DNA of 64,000 bases, taken from positions 155,565-219,564 of the forward strand of contig CAKZMQ010000021.1 in NCBI GenBank assembly GCA_937128795.1, given 5' to 3'. Position 1 is the first letter of the stretch. The number at the start of each line of letters is the position of its first letter. This DNA comes from an uncultured Solirubrobacterales bacterium (GTDB lineage Bacteria; Actinomycetota; Thermoleophilia; Solirubrobacterales; JACPNS01). Positions 45,322 to 54,563 of the stretch are shown one piece after another. The position numbers and the translations under genes were made by a program. A model generated the notes under the pieces. It saw only the letters and a list, made by a program, of their open reading frames with translations, had not been told where the DNA came from and made no database searches.

Positions 45322-46116
45322 GTGGCTGGCGCGACGTCCAATAAGACCAACTCCTCGGCGACCGATCGCGCGAAAGCGCTGCTAATGCCGGAGTACGTCG
45401 CACAAGCTGCCGACGCGCCGGACGGTTTCATCGACTTGCTCGAAGTGGACTCGACGCGGCGGACGCCGGTCATGTTCGCCATGCGCCTTCCGCTCGTGAC
45501 GATGATCTACGAGCGCTGGTGGCGCCCCGGCTTGGGCAGACTGATGAAGGGGCGCGGCGGACCGTCGATGTCGGACGAATATTCTCTCGCCGGCGAACTG
45601 CTTGCACTCAAACCTGGCGACACGGTGATCGACATCGGCTGTGGCCCCGGAAACTTCACCCGGCGATTCTCCGAAACGGTCTCGCCGAACGGCTTGGCGA
45701 TCGGCTTCGACGGTTCGCGACCGATGCTCAAGCGAGCGCAGAACGAAATAGGTGGCGATGCCGCCACCCTCGCTTACATCCTCGGCGACGCGACCAACCT
45801 GCCCTTCGCGGATGACTCGGTCGACGCAATTTGTTGTTTTGCGGCGCTGCACATGTTTCCCGACCCGTTTCGGTCGCTGGATGAGATGGTGCGCGCCCTC
45901 AAGCCAGGTGGACGGCTCGCACTGCTGACTTCTTATTCGCCGACAAGCGGTGTTCTCTCGGGCGCAATCGCCAAGGTCGGTCCGGCGAGCGGCCAACGAA
46001 TGTTTGGACGTAAAGAGATACGGACAGCGCTTGAGCAGCGAGGTTGCTCAGTGACCTACCACGAGGTCGGCGGCGTGGTTCAGATTGTCGCCGCTCAGCT
46101 GGACGAACCGGCCTAG
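45322..46116 (+). CDS. SAM-dependent methyltransferase
   Basis: 264 residues. A class I methyltransferase: the SAM motif is [19 protein letters not shown], followed by [15 protein letters not shown] (acidic ribose-binding position), [19 protein letters not shown] and [16 protein letters not shown]. The N-terminal 85 residues ([17 protein letters not shown]) are typical of the methyltransferase-11 group acting on small lipid- or quinone-like substrates. The stop codon overlaps the stop of clpX through the palindrome CTAG (46113-46116). Confidence 0.88.
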   Translation: MAGATSNKTNSSATDRAKALLMPEYVAQAADAPDGFIDLLEVDSTRRTPVMFAMRLPLVTMIYERWWRPGLGRLMKGRGGPSMSDEYSLAGELLALKPGDTVIDIGCGPGNFTRRFSETVSPNGLAIGFDGSRPMLKRAQNEIGGDAATLAYILGDATNLPFADDSVDAICCFAALHMFPDPFRSLDEMVRALKPGGRLALLTSYSPTSGVLSGAIAKVGPASGQRMFGRKEIRTALEQRGCSVTYHEVGGVVQIVAAQLDEPA

Positions 46117-47420
46117 GCCGATTCTTGCGAGAGTGCGTCCGGCGGCCTGCCGATGCGCTTTTCTCCGCCGGGTTCCACCTTCGCAGCCTCGGTGACGAGC
46201 GTCGGATTCAATCCCTTCTGGATCGTCTCCTTGGTCACTACACACTTGGTGACGTCCTTGCGGCTGGGCAGTTCGAACTGCACGTCGAGCAGAGTCTCTT
46301 CCATGATCGAGCGCAGCCCTCGAGCACCCGTCTCGCGCTCGATGGCGCGATCGGCGATTGCCTTGAGGGCATCGTCGGCGAACACCAAATCGATGTTGTC
46401 AAACGCGAAGAAGCGCTGAAACTGCTTGACCAGCGCGTTCTTGGGTTCGGTCAGGATCTCGATCAGCTGCGGCTCGCGAAGTGAGTGCACCGCGGTCACG
46501 ACCGGTAGACGGCCGATGAACTCCGGGATCAGGCCGTAGTTGATCAAGTCTTCTGGAAGCGTCTTCTCGAAAATTTCGCCCGGGTCCTGTTCACGGCGTG
46601 TCTTTACATCCGCACCAAAACCGAGGCCTTTGTAACCGACTCGCTTGCCGATCACTTTGTCGAGTCCGGCGAAGGCACCACCGCAGATGAACAGCACGTT
46701 CGACGTGTCGATAGTCAGGAGCTCCTGGTGCGGGTGCTTGCGTCCACCCTGCGGCGGCACCGAAGCGACTGTGCCTTCAAGAATCTTCAGCAGCGCCTGC
46801 TGCACGCCCTCGCCAGAAACGTCGCGGGTGATCGACGGGTTGTCGGCCTTGCGGGCGATCTTGTCGACCTCGTCGATGTAGACGATGCCGGTCTCGGCGC
46901 GCTTGACGTCATAGTCGGCGGCCTGGATCAACTTCAAGAGGATGTTCTCCACGTCCTCGCCGACGTAGCCGGCTTCGGTCAGAGCAGTGGCATCGGCGAT
47001 CGCGAACGGCACGTTCAAAACTCGCGCGAGCGTCTGCGCGAGCAAGGTCTTTCCGCAGCCGGTCGGACCGAGCAGCAGGATGTTCGATTTTTGGACCTCG
47101 ACGTCCTCGTCGCCCATCGCCTGCATCATCTGCACACGCTTGTAGTGATTGTAGACAGCAACCGAAAGCGTGCGCTTGGCCGTATCCTGACCGATCACAT
47201 ACTCATCCAGCGACGCGTTGATCTCCGTCGGTTTGGGGATGTTCGCGACGTCCAGCGTCGCCGGTGCCGCGAGTTCCTCGTCGATGATCTCATTGCAGAG
47301 GTCGATGCACTCGTCGCAGATGTAGACGCCGGGGCCGGCGATCAGTTTCTTCACCTGTCGTTGCGATTTACCGCAGAACGAGCAGAGCAGTTGTTCGTTT
47401 TGGTCAGTGGGTCGTGCCAT
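46113..47420 (-). CDS. clpX: ClpX ATPase specificity subunit
   Basis: 435 residues. ClpX unfolds substrates and feeds ClpP. The zinc-binding domain has Cys13, Cys16, Cys35 and Cys38. Walker A is GPTGCGKT (118-125), Walker B is [11 protein letters not shown], and the IGF-like loop for ClpP contact and sensor motifs are in the expected positions. The final 20 residues are a basic, family-variable tail. It is downstream of clpP with a 117-base gap. Confidence 0.98.
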   Translation of the reverse strand: MARPTDQNEQLLCSFCGKSQRQVKKLIAGPGVYICDECIDLCNEIIDEELAAPATLDVANIPKPTEINASLDEYVIGQDTAKRTLSVAVYNHYKRVQMMQAMGDEDVEVQKSNILLLGPTGCGKTLLAQTLARVLNVPFAIADATALTEAGYVGEDVENILLKLIQAADYDVKRAETGIVYIDEVDKIARKADNPSITRDVSGEGVQQALLKILEGTVASVPPQGGRKHPHQELLTIDTSNVLFICGGAFAGLDKVIGKRVGYKGLGFGADVKTRREQDPGEIFEKTLPEDLINYGLIPEFIGRLPVVTAVHSLREPQLIEILTEPKNALVKQFQRFFAFDNIDLVFADDALKAIADRAIERETGARGLRSIMEETLLDVQFELPSRKDVTKCVVTKETIQKGLNPTLVTEAAKVEPGGEKRIGRPPDALSQESA

Positions 47421-47537
47421 CGTTTTCCTTGGGGCCTTTTTGCTTGGGGCCTCGGACTTTCATCAAGCTATCGGCTAACTGGCCGCCTTGCAACACGCCA
47501 GCGGACACGTGATCGGACACGTGCCCGCGGCGCATGC

Positions 47538-48122
47538 CTAACGCTTGTCCAGAATCCGGTCGATCAGGCCGTATTCCTTGGCCTCTTCCGCGCTCATGAA
47601 GTAGTCGCGGTCGGTGTCGTTCGAAACCTTCTCGAGATCTTGGCCGGTGTTTTCGGCCAGAAGTTCGTCCATCCGCTTGCGCAGATCGAGCACTTCCTTG
47701 GCGTGGATCTCGATGTCTGCCGCCTGTCCCTGAAAGCCGGAACTGACCTGGTGGATCAGAATCTTCGAGTGGCGCAGCGCCATGCGCTTGCCCTTTGCGC
47801 CGCCCGAGAGCAGCATCGCGCCCATGCTCATCGCCACACCGGCGCAGATCGTCTGCACGTCCGGCTTGATGTATTGCATGGTGTCGTAGATCGCCATGCC
47901 GGCATAGACGGAACCGCCGGGGCTGTTGATGTACAAGGAGATGTCCTTGTCGGGGTCATCGGCTTCGAGGTGAATCAGCTGGGCGACGATCAGGTTTGCG
48001 ATCTCGTCGGTCACCGGCGTACCGAGGAAGACAATGCGCTCGTCTAGGAGCCGTGAGTAGATGTCGAAAGCGCGCTCCCCGCGGGAAGTCTGCTCTACGA
48101 CCATTGGAACAAGTGGTGTCAT
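47538..48122 (-). CDS. clpP: ClpP protease subunit
   Basis: 194 residues from the ATG at 48122; the long upstream extension of the frame (to 48725) runs through the divergent neighbour and is not coding. Catalytic residues are Ser99 ([11 protein letters not shown]), His124 ([11 protein letters not shown]) and the Asp in [21 protein letters not shown] is the substrate-binding strand. There is no obvious propeptide beyond the first 10 residues. A single clpP is present here; actinobacteria often have two. Confidence 0.97.
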   Translation of the reverse strand: MTPLVPMVVEQTSRGERAFDIYSRLLDERIVFLGTPVTDEIANLIVAQLIHLEADDPDKDISLYINSPGGSVYAGMAIYDTMQYIKPDVQTICAGVAMSMGAMLLSGGAKGKRMALRHSKILIHQVSSGFQGQAADIEIHAKEVLDLRKRMDELLAENTGQDLEKVSNDTDRDYFMSAEEAKEYGLIDRILDKR

Positions 48123-48294
48123 GGAACTGGTTTTTTCCTCTCTGGTCTGTTGTCCTGCCGGCGGCCCGGTAGTTGGCGATGAAAATGCACAAGCAGACCG
48201 ATACCTCGGGCGCGAGTCTAATCGCGCCACCCGGCGCCCGGTCCGCACCTGACCGCTACGCGGGCCGCACGATCGCGCCAGACTGGGAGATTCC

Positions 48295-49065
48295 ATGAAC
48301 GAAACACCAAACTCCACGGAACCCCCTGCAAGCGACCGAAAGTTCTCGCGACGGACCGCGATCGTCGTTGGCGCGACTGGGCTGGCTGCCGTGTATGTCG
48401 TACCGACGTGGTTGCTCGACGGCAGCTCATCGAGCAACGGCGGCGTGATCGAGCAGCTCGCCGACGTCACAGCCCCCACAGCTAGCGCAGCGACTGATTG
48501 CGTGCTCGTGCGTGAAACGACAGAGGGTCCGTACCACCTCGAAGGCGTCATGAGTCGTCGGAACATCACCGAGGGCAAACGCGGCGTGCCGGTGATCACG
48601 CGGCTTTCTGTGGTCGATGCGTCGACCTGCAAGCCGATCGCGGGCGCGGACGTCGAGATCTGGCATGCCGACGCGCGCGGCGAATATTCCGGATTTGATG
48701 GCGGCAATGGAGGCGAGTCCGACACTCGCTACCTACGCGGTCATCAAAAGACCGACGCCAGCGGCGTCGCGACCTTCAACACGATCTTCCCCGGCTGGTA
48801 CCCGGGTCGAGCGCCGCACGTGCACGTGAGAGTCCACGTGGGTGGGAACGAGGTCCACACCGGGCAGTATTTCTTCACTACAGCGCTAGCGCGGCGGATC
48901 TACTCCGGCTCTAACTACCGCTCACGCGGACAAGGCTGGCAGCGCAATGCTGGGGACGGTATTTACCAGGAAGCAAGTGGCAAGCAGGCGATCCTCCGCA
49001 CGCGGAAGCGTGGCGGTGGAAAGCGTGGGTACGTGGGCTACTTGACGATGGGGGTCAACGTCTAG
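48295..49065 (+). CDS. Tat-exported intradiol ring-cleavage dioxygenase-like protein
   Basis: 256 residues. The N-terminus has a twin-arginine signal ([12 protein letters not shown], Arg19-Arg20) and a hydrophobic stretch (about 21-40). The dioxygenase fold begins about 70 ([10 protein letters not shown] is the family opening). The four iron ligands of intradiol enzymes are all present: Tyr131 ([11 protein letters not shown]), Tyr169 (PGWYPGR), His175 and His177 (APHVHVRVH). It may cleave catechol-like compounds outside the cytoplasm. The C-terminal 40 residues are basic and Gly-rich. It shares the CTAG palindrome at 49062-49065 with the convergent gene. Confidence 0.88.
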   Translation: MNETPNSTEPPASDRKFSRRTAIVVGATGLAAVYVVPTWLLDGSSSSNGGVIEQLADVTAPTASAATDCVLVRETTEGPYHLEGVMSRRNITEGKRGVPVITRLSVVDASTCKPIAGADVEIWHADARGEYSGFDGGNGGESDTRYLRGHQKTDASGVATFNTIFPGWYPGRAPHVHVRVHVGGNEVHTGQYFFTTALARRIYSGSNYRSRGQGWQRNAGDGIYQEASGKQAILRTRKRGGGKRGYVGYLTMGVNV

Positions 49066-50726
49066 CGGCGTCGATACTTCTTGACCTTGAACGTTGCGAA
49101 GGCGTCGGAATCATGGTTGAGCGCGTTGAACGTGCCGTCTGACTTGGTGGCGCGAACGTGCACCTCGTAGCTCCCTGCAGTCAATCTGCGTTTAAAGCGA
49201 AACGTCCATTCGCCGTTCGCCTCGAGCAGGGCCGGCATGAAAACTGGCCTTTTGCATCCAGTTGAGCGCTTCCGAACGACGCGCGTAGAGCGTCCTCCCC
49301 TGGTCACCCAGCGGCAGCCTCCGCGCCTGAGCAGCGGCTTGTCGACTCGCCGTATGGCGATACCAACACCGCGCAGATCGCCGACCGGCTTGGCGACTCC
49401 CTGGATCTTGAGCAGTTTCGGAGCCCGCCGTTTGCCCAGCCAGTAGACGGGATCAAACACAGTCGCGAGACCCGACTGAGGCGCTGCGACGCCACCCGAG
49501 ATGCCGAGCAGGCGAGCGATTGTCGACCGGTCGTTGATCGTGCTTTTCCCCGACCTGCCGTTGTAGGCACCGCCGACCACCAACTTCCCGTCTGGCGCTA
49601 TGTCAATTGAGGTCCACGCGTTTAGCGAACCGACTGCGATTGAAGATCGACCATTAAGACCGAATCTGCTGTCGAGCCTTCGATCCTCAGTCAGAACCGA
49701 AACCTGCTTTCTTTGCGCGATCGCGAATCCCGATCCCGGCATTGCAGCCACATCGGTCAATCCCGCCGTGAAAGCGAAGGAGCTTGCGGCGAACGAGCTT
49801 CCGGGTGCAAGTGCGATCGGCGCGCCAGCTGAAGTCACGTGGACAACTTGATCCCACATCGAGAAACTCCCTCGTTTGCCTGAGAGGCCAAATCGCAGCA
49901 CCGCTACCAAACTTCCGCTCGGCGAAACCGCAAGGTCACGAACCCCTACTGCCGCGTGCTGGTTGAGCCACCCAAGAAGGCCGACAATGGCGAAGGATGG
50001 ATCGAGTGTCCCGTTCGCATCGAAACGCGCAATCCTTTGCCCTCCTCCGTCAGTGGTCAAGCGATCAAGTCCAAGCAGAATCGACATGTCTGGGCCGACC
50101 TCAATCGCCGAGTATCCCGGTCCGCCGCCAACGACTCCATCGATCGTGACCCGGCCCGACTTGCCAAACGCGTGATCGAGTGCGCCGGAGTCCGTCACGC
50201 GTACGATGCCGACAGCCCATGGCGGGAGACTGCCGGATACAAGTAGCGCCGACCCTTGGACGGCTAGCGAAGCAGGCTGGAATTTTGGAGTCTGCGCGAA
50301 GTCGATCATCCACTGGAGGTCGCCGCTCGGGTGGTACATGCCCAGAACGCCGTCGCGGTTCGGTGCCGAGTAGAGCACCGCAATCCGATGGTCGGCGAGC
50401 AGCTCAAAATCGGCAACGACGTGCTTGTCCGGCGGCCGCAGGAATCCCCCTGTTCCAAACTTCGTGTCGGGAGATCCGTCTGAAAGGCGCCTCGAGATCG
50501 CATCGAGATGGAACAAATCCGACGCGCCAGCGAAGAGAATTCTGCCGTCGAGCTGCGCGCGAATCTGAGACTGGCCAGCGATGCCGCCCTTTACTTCGCG
50601 CTGTTTCCCGCCGATTCCGAAGCTCGCGTCGAGATCACCAAACGCAGCGTTGGCCGATGCCGGGGCGAATGCCGTCAGCATGGCCAAGGCCATCACCACA
50701 AAAGGTCTCCACATAAAGGCACTCAT
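49062..50726 (-). CDS. Secreted delta-60-repeat protein with basic C-terminal domain
   Basis: 554 residues; the ribosome site AGGTGAG precedes the start at 50726. Signal peptide about 1-28. The body consists of delta-60 (DUF5122) repeats of the LDASFGIGG type: LSDGSPDTKFGTGG, SGALDHAFGKSGRV, NGTLDPSFAIVG and RLDSRFGLNGRS, which form a propeller-like array. The C-terminal 120 residues are a basic Ig-like domain with two cysteines (LRRGGCRWVTRGGRS, STGCKRP) ending FKVKKYRRR. The role is unknown. Confidence 0.8.
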   Translation of the reverse strand: MSAFMWRPFVVMALAMLTAFAPASANAAFGDLDASFGIGGKQREVKGGIAGQSQIRAQLDGRILFAGASDLFHLDAISRRLSDGSPDTKFGTGGFLRPPDKHVVADFELLADHRIAVLYSAPNRDGVLGMYHPSGDLQWMIDFAQTPKFQPASLAVQGSALLVSGSLPPWAVGIVRVTDSGALDHAFGKSGRVTIDGVVGGGPGYSAIEVGPDMSILLGLDRLTTDGGGQRIARFDANGTLDPSFAIVGLLGWLNQHAAVGVRDLAVSPSGSLVAVLRFGLSGKRGSFSMWDQVVHVTSAGAPIALAPGSSFAASSFAFTAGLTDVAAMPGSGFAIAQRKQVSVLTEDRRLDSRFGLNGRSSIAVGSLNAWTSIDIAPDGKLVVGGAYNGRSGKSTINDRSTIARLLGISGGVAAPQSGLATVFDPVYWLGKRRAPKLLKIQGVAKPVGDLRGVGIAIRRVDKPLLRRGGCRWVTRGGRSTRVVRKRSTGCKRPVFMPALLEANGEWTFRFKRRLTAGSYEVHVRATKSDGTFNALNHDSDAFATFKVKKYRRR

Positions 50727-50801
50727 CGGCTCACCTGAGCAAACAGTTGAGCCGCCGAAAAGTTGCCCGCGAGCGGGCCTCGGCGCCTAAATGGTGCTGA
50801 G

Positions 50802-52199
50802 CTAGCTACCCGGCGTCCAAAGCCCTTCGCCGTCGCCCTTTTTCTCGGCTTCTTCCTTTTCAGGAGTCCAAATCGCATCGCGGGCTTCTGCCTGCTCGAA
50901 TGGGATCGGCTTTGCCTTTTCAACGAGGTGATCGATCACCTTGCGTGCCTTCAGCTCCTGTTGCAGCTGCTTCATTCCGCCGGCTTCCTGAATCGCCTTG
51001 AACTGTTCCTCGGCCGAGTCGCGGCCCTCGTCCATGTCCTCGGCAATTGCGTCGACCATCTCGTCGTCGGTGAGTTCGATGTCCAGTTTGTCGATCAGAG
51101 CAGCGATCGTGGCCTCGCGGCGGATCGTCTGTTCTGCATCGCCCTCGGCGTTCTCGATGAACTCGTGTTCGCCCTGGCCCATCGCCTGCAGGTAGGCGCG
51201 GGGATCGATGCCGCGCTGAGCAAGCGACATCGCCAGCTCCTGCCACAGCTCGTGCGCGCGCGAGTGCACGTGGCCCTTGGGGATCTCGATCGTGGCCTGC
51301 TTGGCGACGGCGTCAACGACGGCCCAGCGGTATTCGCGCTCGACCTCCTTCTCGGCCTGCTCGGCAATACGACCAGAAATCTCGTCCTTCAATTCGGCGA
51401 GCGTGTCGTAGCCGAGGTTCTCGGCGGCGAACTCATCGGTCAGTTCGGGCAGCTCTTTCTCCTTGACCGAATTGATCTTCACCTCGAAGACCGCCTCTTG
51501 GCCAGCGAGGTGCTCTGCGCCGTAGTCGGTCGGGAACGTAACCTTGACTTCTACGTCCTCGCCGGCCTTTTTGCCGACGAGCTGCTCCTCGAATCCGGGG
51601 ATAAAGCTGCCGGAGCCGAGTTCGAGTACGTAATCGTTACCTGCCCCGCCCTCGAACGGCTCGCCGTTGAGCTTGCCCAGAAAGTTGATGTCGACGTGGT
51701 CGCCGCCCTGTGAGGCGCGCTCAACATCAACGAGCTTGCTGAAGCGGTCGCGCATGACCTCAAGCTCGCTGTCTACGGCGGTCGCGTCGGGCGCGGCCTC
51801 CTTCTTGCCGACCTCGATGCCGTCGTAGTCGCCTACCTCCGCTGCGGGCCTGACCGGCACCTCCAGCTCGAACTTCAGCGGTTCGCCCTGCTCGTACGTG
51901 GGCGGCTCTGCCAGCGATGGGGAGCCGATCGGGGCGATGTCCGCCTGATCGAGCGCTTCTCCGTACCACGAGCCAACCGACTCGTCAAAGGCGTGCTCAA
52001 AAACGGCTTCGTGGCCGAGGCGCTGGAGCGCCAGGTCTGGCGGTACTTTGCCCTGGCGAAAGCCTGGAATCTTGATTTCTTCGGCCATGTGTTCGGCCGC
52101 GTGCTTGATCGCGTGCTCCACCGTGTCGGCCGAGACTTCGATCTCTAGTTTGGCCTTCGCTTCGGGCAGCTCTGAAGTTGAAACTGTTACTGGGGTCAT
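50802..52199 (-). CDS. tig: Trigger factor
   Basis: 465 residues. Trigger factor is the ribosome-bound chaperone and prolyl isomerase. The N-terminal domain carries the ribosome-docking loop GFRQGKVPPDL (about 46-56). The FKBP-like PPIase domain lies at about 150-245 (QGGDHVDINFLG, FEVKINSVKEKELPELTDEFA). The C-terminal domain is helical and ends with an acidic/Lys-rich extension (PEKEEAEKKGDGEGLW). It starts the conserved tig-clpP-clpX string, although three other genes intervene before clpP. Confidence 0.96.
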   Translation of the reverse strand: MTPVTVSTSELPEAKAKLEIEVSADTVEHAIKHAAEHMAEEIKIPGFRQGKVPPDLALQRLGHEAVFEHAFDESVGSWYGEALDQADIAPIGSPSLAEPPTYEQGEPLKFELEVPVRPAAEVGDYDGIEVGKKEAAPDATAVDSELEVMRDRFSKLVDVERASQGGDHVDINFLGKLNGEPFEGGAGNDYVLELGSGSFIPGFEEQLVGKKAGEDVEVKVTFPTDYGAEHLAGQEAVFEVKINSVKEKELPELTDEFAAENLGYDTLAELKDEISGRIAEQAEKEVEREYRWAVVDAVAKQATIEIPKGHVHSRAHELWQELAMSLAQRGIDPRAYLQAMGQGEHEFIENAEGDAEQTIRREATIAALIDKLDIELTDDEMVDAIAEDMDEGRDSAEEQFKAIQEAGGMKQLQQELKARKVIDHLVEKAKPIPFEQAEARDAIWTPEKEEAEKKGDGEGLWTPGS

Positions 52200-52469
52200 G
52201 GCGGTGACACTAGAAGATCAGCTGAGTGGCGCGTTCAAAGGTTTGCCATCCAGAGATTCGGCATCTGGACGTCTTTGGAGCGCGCTTCGTTCAGGTGACG
52301 CAGCCCACCGCATCGCAATGGGCGATTCTGCCGCATGCCCTGTCCATGCAGCAGCCGCATGGACAGGGCAGGCGGCAGTTTGGGGCTTGGGAATGCGGTG
52401 AATCGATTCTCCTGCGATCAGAGTTGGACATCGAGTGAGTAAGGGCGGACGAATAGGCTGCGCGGCGAA
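52200..52469. repeat. Upstream region of tig with a 93-bp imperfect inverted repeat
   Basis: The stretch 52308-52400 folds back on itself. Inner arms TGCCCTGTCCATGC (52336-52349) and GCATGGACAGGGCA (52357-52370) are a perfect 14-bp pair around a 7-base loop. After one A-G mismatch the arms continue for 7 bp (52328-52334 with 52372-52378). Outermost, CACCGCAT (52308-52315) and ATGCGGTG (52393-52400) are again perfectly inverted. No T-run follows, so it is not a simple terminator. No gene was recognised in this part. Confidence 0.85.
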
Positions 52470-52628
52470 ATGTCTGGCCGTGCCTATCGCCGCTCCATCC
52501 CCAGCCGAGTCCGCGCGTTCTTCTTCACCGACCGCGTCGGGCACACGATCGCGTCGACCCTCGGGTTCTTCGCGATCATGCGCTGGTGGGTCAAGCGGCG
52601 AGTGGGGCGTTCGCAGCCGCCGCGTTGA
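52470..52628 (+). CDS. Possible 52-residue protein
   Basis: An ATG frame of 52 residues (starting MSGRAYRRSIPSRV) with basic ends and a hydrophobic centre (HTIASTLGFFAIMRWW). No ribosome site is evident and it overlaps the 3' end of the FMN reductase gene on the opposite strand. It could be a small membrane-active peptide, a gene remnant, or chance. Confidence 0.3.
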   Translation: MSGRAYRRSIPSRVRAFFFTDRVGHTIASTLGFFAIMRWWVKRRVGRSQPPR

Positions 52629-53166
52629 CGCGGGCATCTTCAATCATCATCTCGAGAATCTCAGCCAACGGCCCCTCTTGATCCGGCGCGAGGACGTCAT
52701 CGTGCTGCTCGCGAATCTCGTGCGCCCTCGACACTGCGAACTCTTCGTCGACGACGCGTGCACCCGCGATCGAAAGCACCCGACGCAGATCGGCCTGCGC
52801 CCAGACGCCGCCGTACTGGCCGGGGCTTGCGCTGATCGCAACCGCAGGCTTATTGCGAACCGCACCCTTGCCAGCCGGTCGCGACGCCCAGTCGATCGCG
52901 TTCTTCAACGCACCGGGGATCGAACCGTTGTATTCCGGCGTGACGAACAACAACGCATCGGCCCCAGCGATCGCTTCGCGCAGTCGTGCCACGGCTGGAT
53001 CGGGGCTTCCGATGTCGTCAATGTCCTCGTCGTAGTGCGGCAGGTCGCGGATGCCATCAAAGATCTCGAGCTCCGCGTCGCCGGGCAATACCCGGGACGC
53101 GGATTCGAGCAGACGGGAGTTGTGGGAGCCCTGCCGCAGGCTGCCTGATAATCCCAGAACCTTCAT
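52591..53166 (-). CDS. NADPH-dependent FMN reductase
   Basis: 191 residues of the flavodoxin-like FMN reductase family. FMN is bound by GSLRQGSHNSRLLE (phosphate loop) and VTPEYNGSIPGALKNAIDWAS, with SASPGQYGGVWAQADLRRVL completing the site. It reduces flavin, quinone or azo compounds with NADPH. It follows yceI with a 3-base gap, so the two form an operon under the operators at 53776-53819. Confidence 0.93.
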   Translation of the reverse strand: MKVLGLSGSLRQGSHNSRLLESASRVLPGDAELEIFDGIRDLPHYDEDIDDIGSPDPAVARLREAIAGADALLFVTPEYNGSIPGALKNAIDWASRPAGKGAVRNKPAVAISASPGQYGGVWAQADLRRVLSIAGARVVDEEFAVSRAHEIREQHDDVLAPDQEGPLAEILEMMIEDARVNAAAANAPLAA

Positions 53167-53169
53167 CGT

Positions 53170-53721
53170 TCAGCCCTGGACCAACTCGAGGACTACCTCG
53201 ATCGCAACTTCATCGCCGAGCACGTTGCTGCCGTTCGGAAGTTGCGTGTTCCAGCTGACGCCGTAGTCGTGGCGGTTGATCGTCGTCGCCAGATGCACAG
53301 CGATGGTTTCGGTTCCACCGAGGTTCGGACCGGACTCGCCGATCGAGCCGCGGATCGAAAGTGGCTTGCTCTGACCGCGCAGCGTCAGAATGCCGTCGAC
53401 GACGACGTCGGTGCCATCGAGCTGGATGCTCGTCGACTCAAACTCGGCGGTCGGGTAGCGCTCTGCATCGAAGAAGTCCGGCGAGAGCACGTGGCCCTTC
53501 TGCTGCTCGTCCTTGAGGTCGACACTGTCGAGCTTGACGCTGCCCTTGATCTTGACGCCGTCGTCGCCGTATTCGAGACTTGCGTCGACGTCGTTGAAGC
53601 TGCCGCGGTATTGCGCAGTGCCGTTGTGCTCGATCTCATAGCGCACCGATGAGTGCACCTTGTCGATCGTCCAAACGCCGCTGGCCTGCTGTGTCTGTGT
53701 CGCTGTCTGTGTCGCTGTCAT
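53170..53721 (-). CDS. YceI-family lipocalin-like protein
   Basis: 183 residues. YceI proteins are beta-barrels that bind long isoprenoid chains; here no signal peptide is present, so it is probably cytoplasmic. Typical motifs are WTIDKVHSSVRYEIEH, LDSVDLKDEQQKGHVLSPDFFDAERYPTAEFEST, DVVVDGILTLRGQSKPLSI and NRHDYGVSWN. A GAGGAG ribosome site lies 9 bases before the ATG. Two palindromic operators lie 55-98 bases upstream. The start is preceded by a Thr/Gln-rich N-terminus (TATQTATQTQQ). Confidence 0.92.
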   Translation of the reverse strand: MTATQTATQTQQASGVWTIDKVHSSVRYEIEHNGTAQYRGSFNDVDASLEYGDDGVKIKGSVKLDSVDLKDEQQKGHVLSPDFFDAERYPTAEFESTSIQLDGTDVVVDGILTLRGQSKPLSIRGSIGESGPNLGGTETIAVHLATTINRHDYGVSWNTQLPNGSNVLGDEVAIEVVLELVQG

Positions 53722-53775
53722 TGGTCCGTCTCCTCGTAGTTTTGCGGGGCTCTGCCGAAACCCCTGAATTCCAAT

Positions 53776-53789
53776 CGGACTTCAGTCCG
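53776..53789. promoter_or_regulatory. Palindromic operator, copy 1 (yceI promoter)
   Basis: CGGAC-TTCA-GTCCG. It shares the pattern GGAC-N4-GTCC with two other sites around the yceI and tetR promoters. It lies 30 bases from copy 2, on the yceI side of the -10-like TACACT (53804-53799). Confidence 0.7.
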
Positions 53790-53805
53790 TTTAGAAACAG
53801 TGTAA

Positions 53806-53819
53806 CGGACTACGGTCCG
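53806..53819. promoter_or_regulatory. Palindromic operator, copy 2 (yceI promoter)
   Basis: CGGAC-TACG-GTCCG, exactly 30 bases (about three helix turns) from copy 1. On the minus strand it lies immediately upstream of TACACT, so bound repressor would block the promoter. Confidence 0.7.
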
Positions 53820-53894
53820 CTTATGTTGAGAGGACGTTACGAAGCGAGCCCCGACTGGGCGGAGGCGGTCGACCAATTGGAGGCGTCTGTCGAG

Positions 53895-54542
53895 CTAGCC
53901 GGAGCTTGCGATCGTGCGTACGAACTGCGCGAAGCCAGTGGTCATGCGCGCGTCGTCCATTTCGACCGCGCCGCGCCAGAAATTGACCATCTCGGCGCTG
54001 AGCGCTGCAAGCAAGAGATCGGCGAAGTACTCGGCGTCGAGCCGCGGGTTGAGATCTCCGATCAGACCGCAAACGTGCAGCCGGTAGGTTGCGTAGACCG
54101 GACCTTGGAAGCGCGCGCCGGCGCGACCGCTCTGCGCGGCGAGGATCAAGTCGCCGTGTTTTTCGAGCATCCCGATCACGCCTTCGCCGAAGGCGATCAG
54201 GCGATCTACGGGCGGTGCGCCCGGGCCGATCGGAGGCTCGCCGCGGATCAGCAACTCCTGAAACTCGCGCTCGCGCTCGTCAAGAATCGCCAACGCCAAC
54301 CCTGAGCGGTCACCGAAGCGCCGATAGAGCGTGCCCTTCCCCACCCCGGCGGCCTCGGCAACTGCGTCCATCGAAACGTTGTCGGTGCCGTGTTCGAGAA
54401 ACAGCGCTTCGGCGGCCGCGAGAATCTTCAGGCGATTTCGTGCCGCGTCTGCCCGCTCGAATGGACCGCACCCGACTTGCGGTAGCCCGTCGCCACCCGA
54501 ATCGACTGTCGGAACCTCCAAGGGTGTTGGTGGCGAAGCCAT
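53895..54542 (-). CDS. TetR-family repressor of the yceI operon (predicted)
   Basis: 215 residues from the ATG at 54542. The helix-turn-helix is at about 33-80 (RNRLKILAAAEALFLEHGTDNVSMDAVAEAAGVGKGTLYRRFGDRSGLA). The ligand-binding region is TetR_C-like (FGEGVIGMLEKHGDLILAAQSG). The gene lies directly upstream of yceI on the same strand. Its own promoter overlaps one copy of the CGGAC-N4-GTCCG palindrome, and two more copies lie in front of yceI, so it probably represses both. The ATG has no ribosome site and lies within about 10 bases of the -10 box, suggesting a leaderless mRNA. Confidence 0.88.
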   Translation of the reverse strand: MASPPTPLEVPTVDSGGDGLPQVGCGPFERADAARNRLKILAAAEALFLEHGTDNVSMDAVAEAAGVGKGTLYRRFGDRSGLALAILDEREREFQELLIRGEPPIGPGAPPVDRLIAFGEGVIGMLEKHGDLILAAQSGRAGARFQGPVYATYRLHVCGLIGDLNPRLDAEYFADLLLAALSAEMVNFWRGAVEMDDARMTTGFAQFVRTIASSG

Positions 54543-54549
54543 AGCTAAC

Positions 54550-54563
54550 TGGACAATAGTCCG
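54550..54563. promoter_or_regulatory. Palindromic operator, copy 3 (tetR promoter)
   Basis: TGGAC-AATA-GTCCG. It overlaps the -10 box of the tetR promoter and lies 7 bases before the start codon, fitting autorepression. Confidence 0.68.

Noticed and set aside
46728..48047. 439-residue plus-strand frame
   Set aside because: It is antisense to clpX and clpP; no recognisable domain.
48123..48725. N-terminal extension of clpP
   Set aside because: It would overlap the divergent dioxygenase gene and has no ClpP resemblance; the ATG at 48122 gives the normal 194 residues.
52218..52643. 141-residue minus-strand frame
   Set aside because: It crosses the inverted repeat and its translation mirrors that palindrome (repeated AACPVHAAAAWTG-type segments); non-coding.
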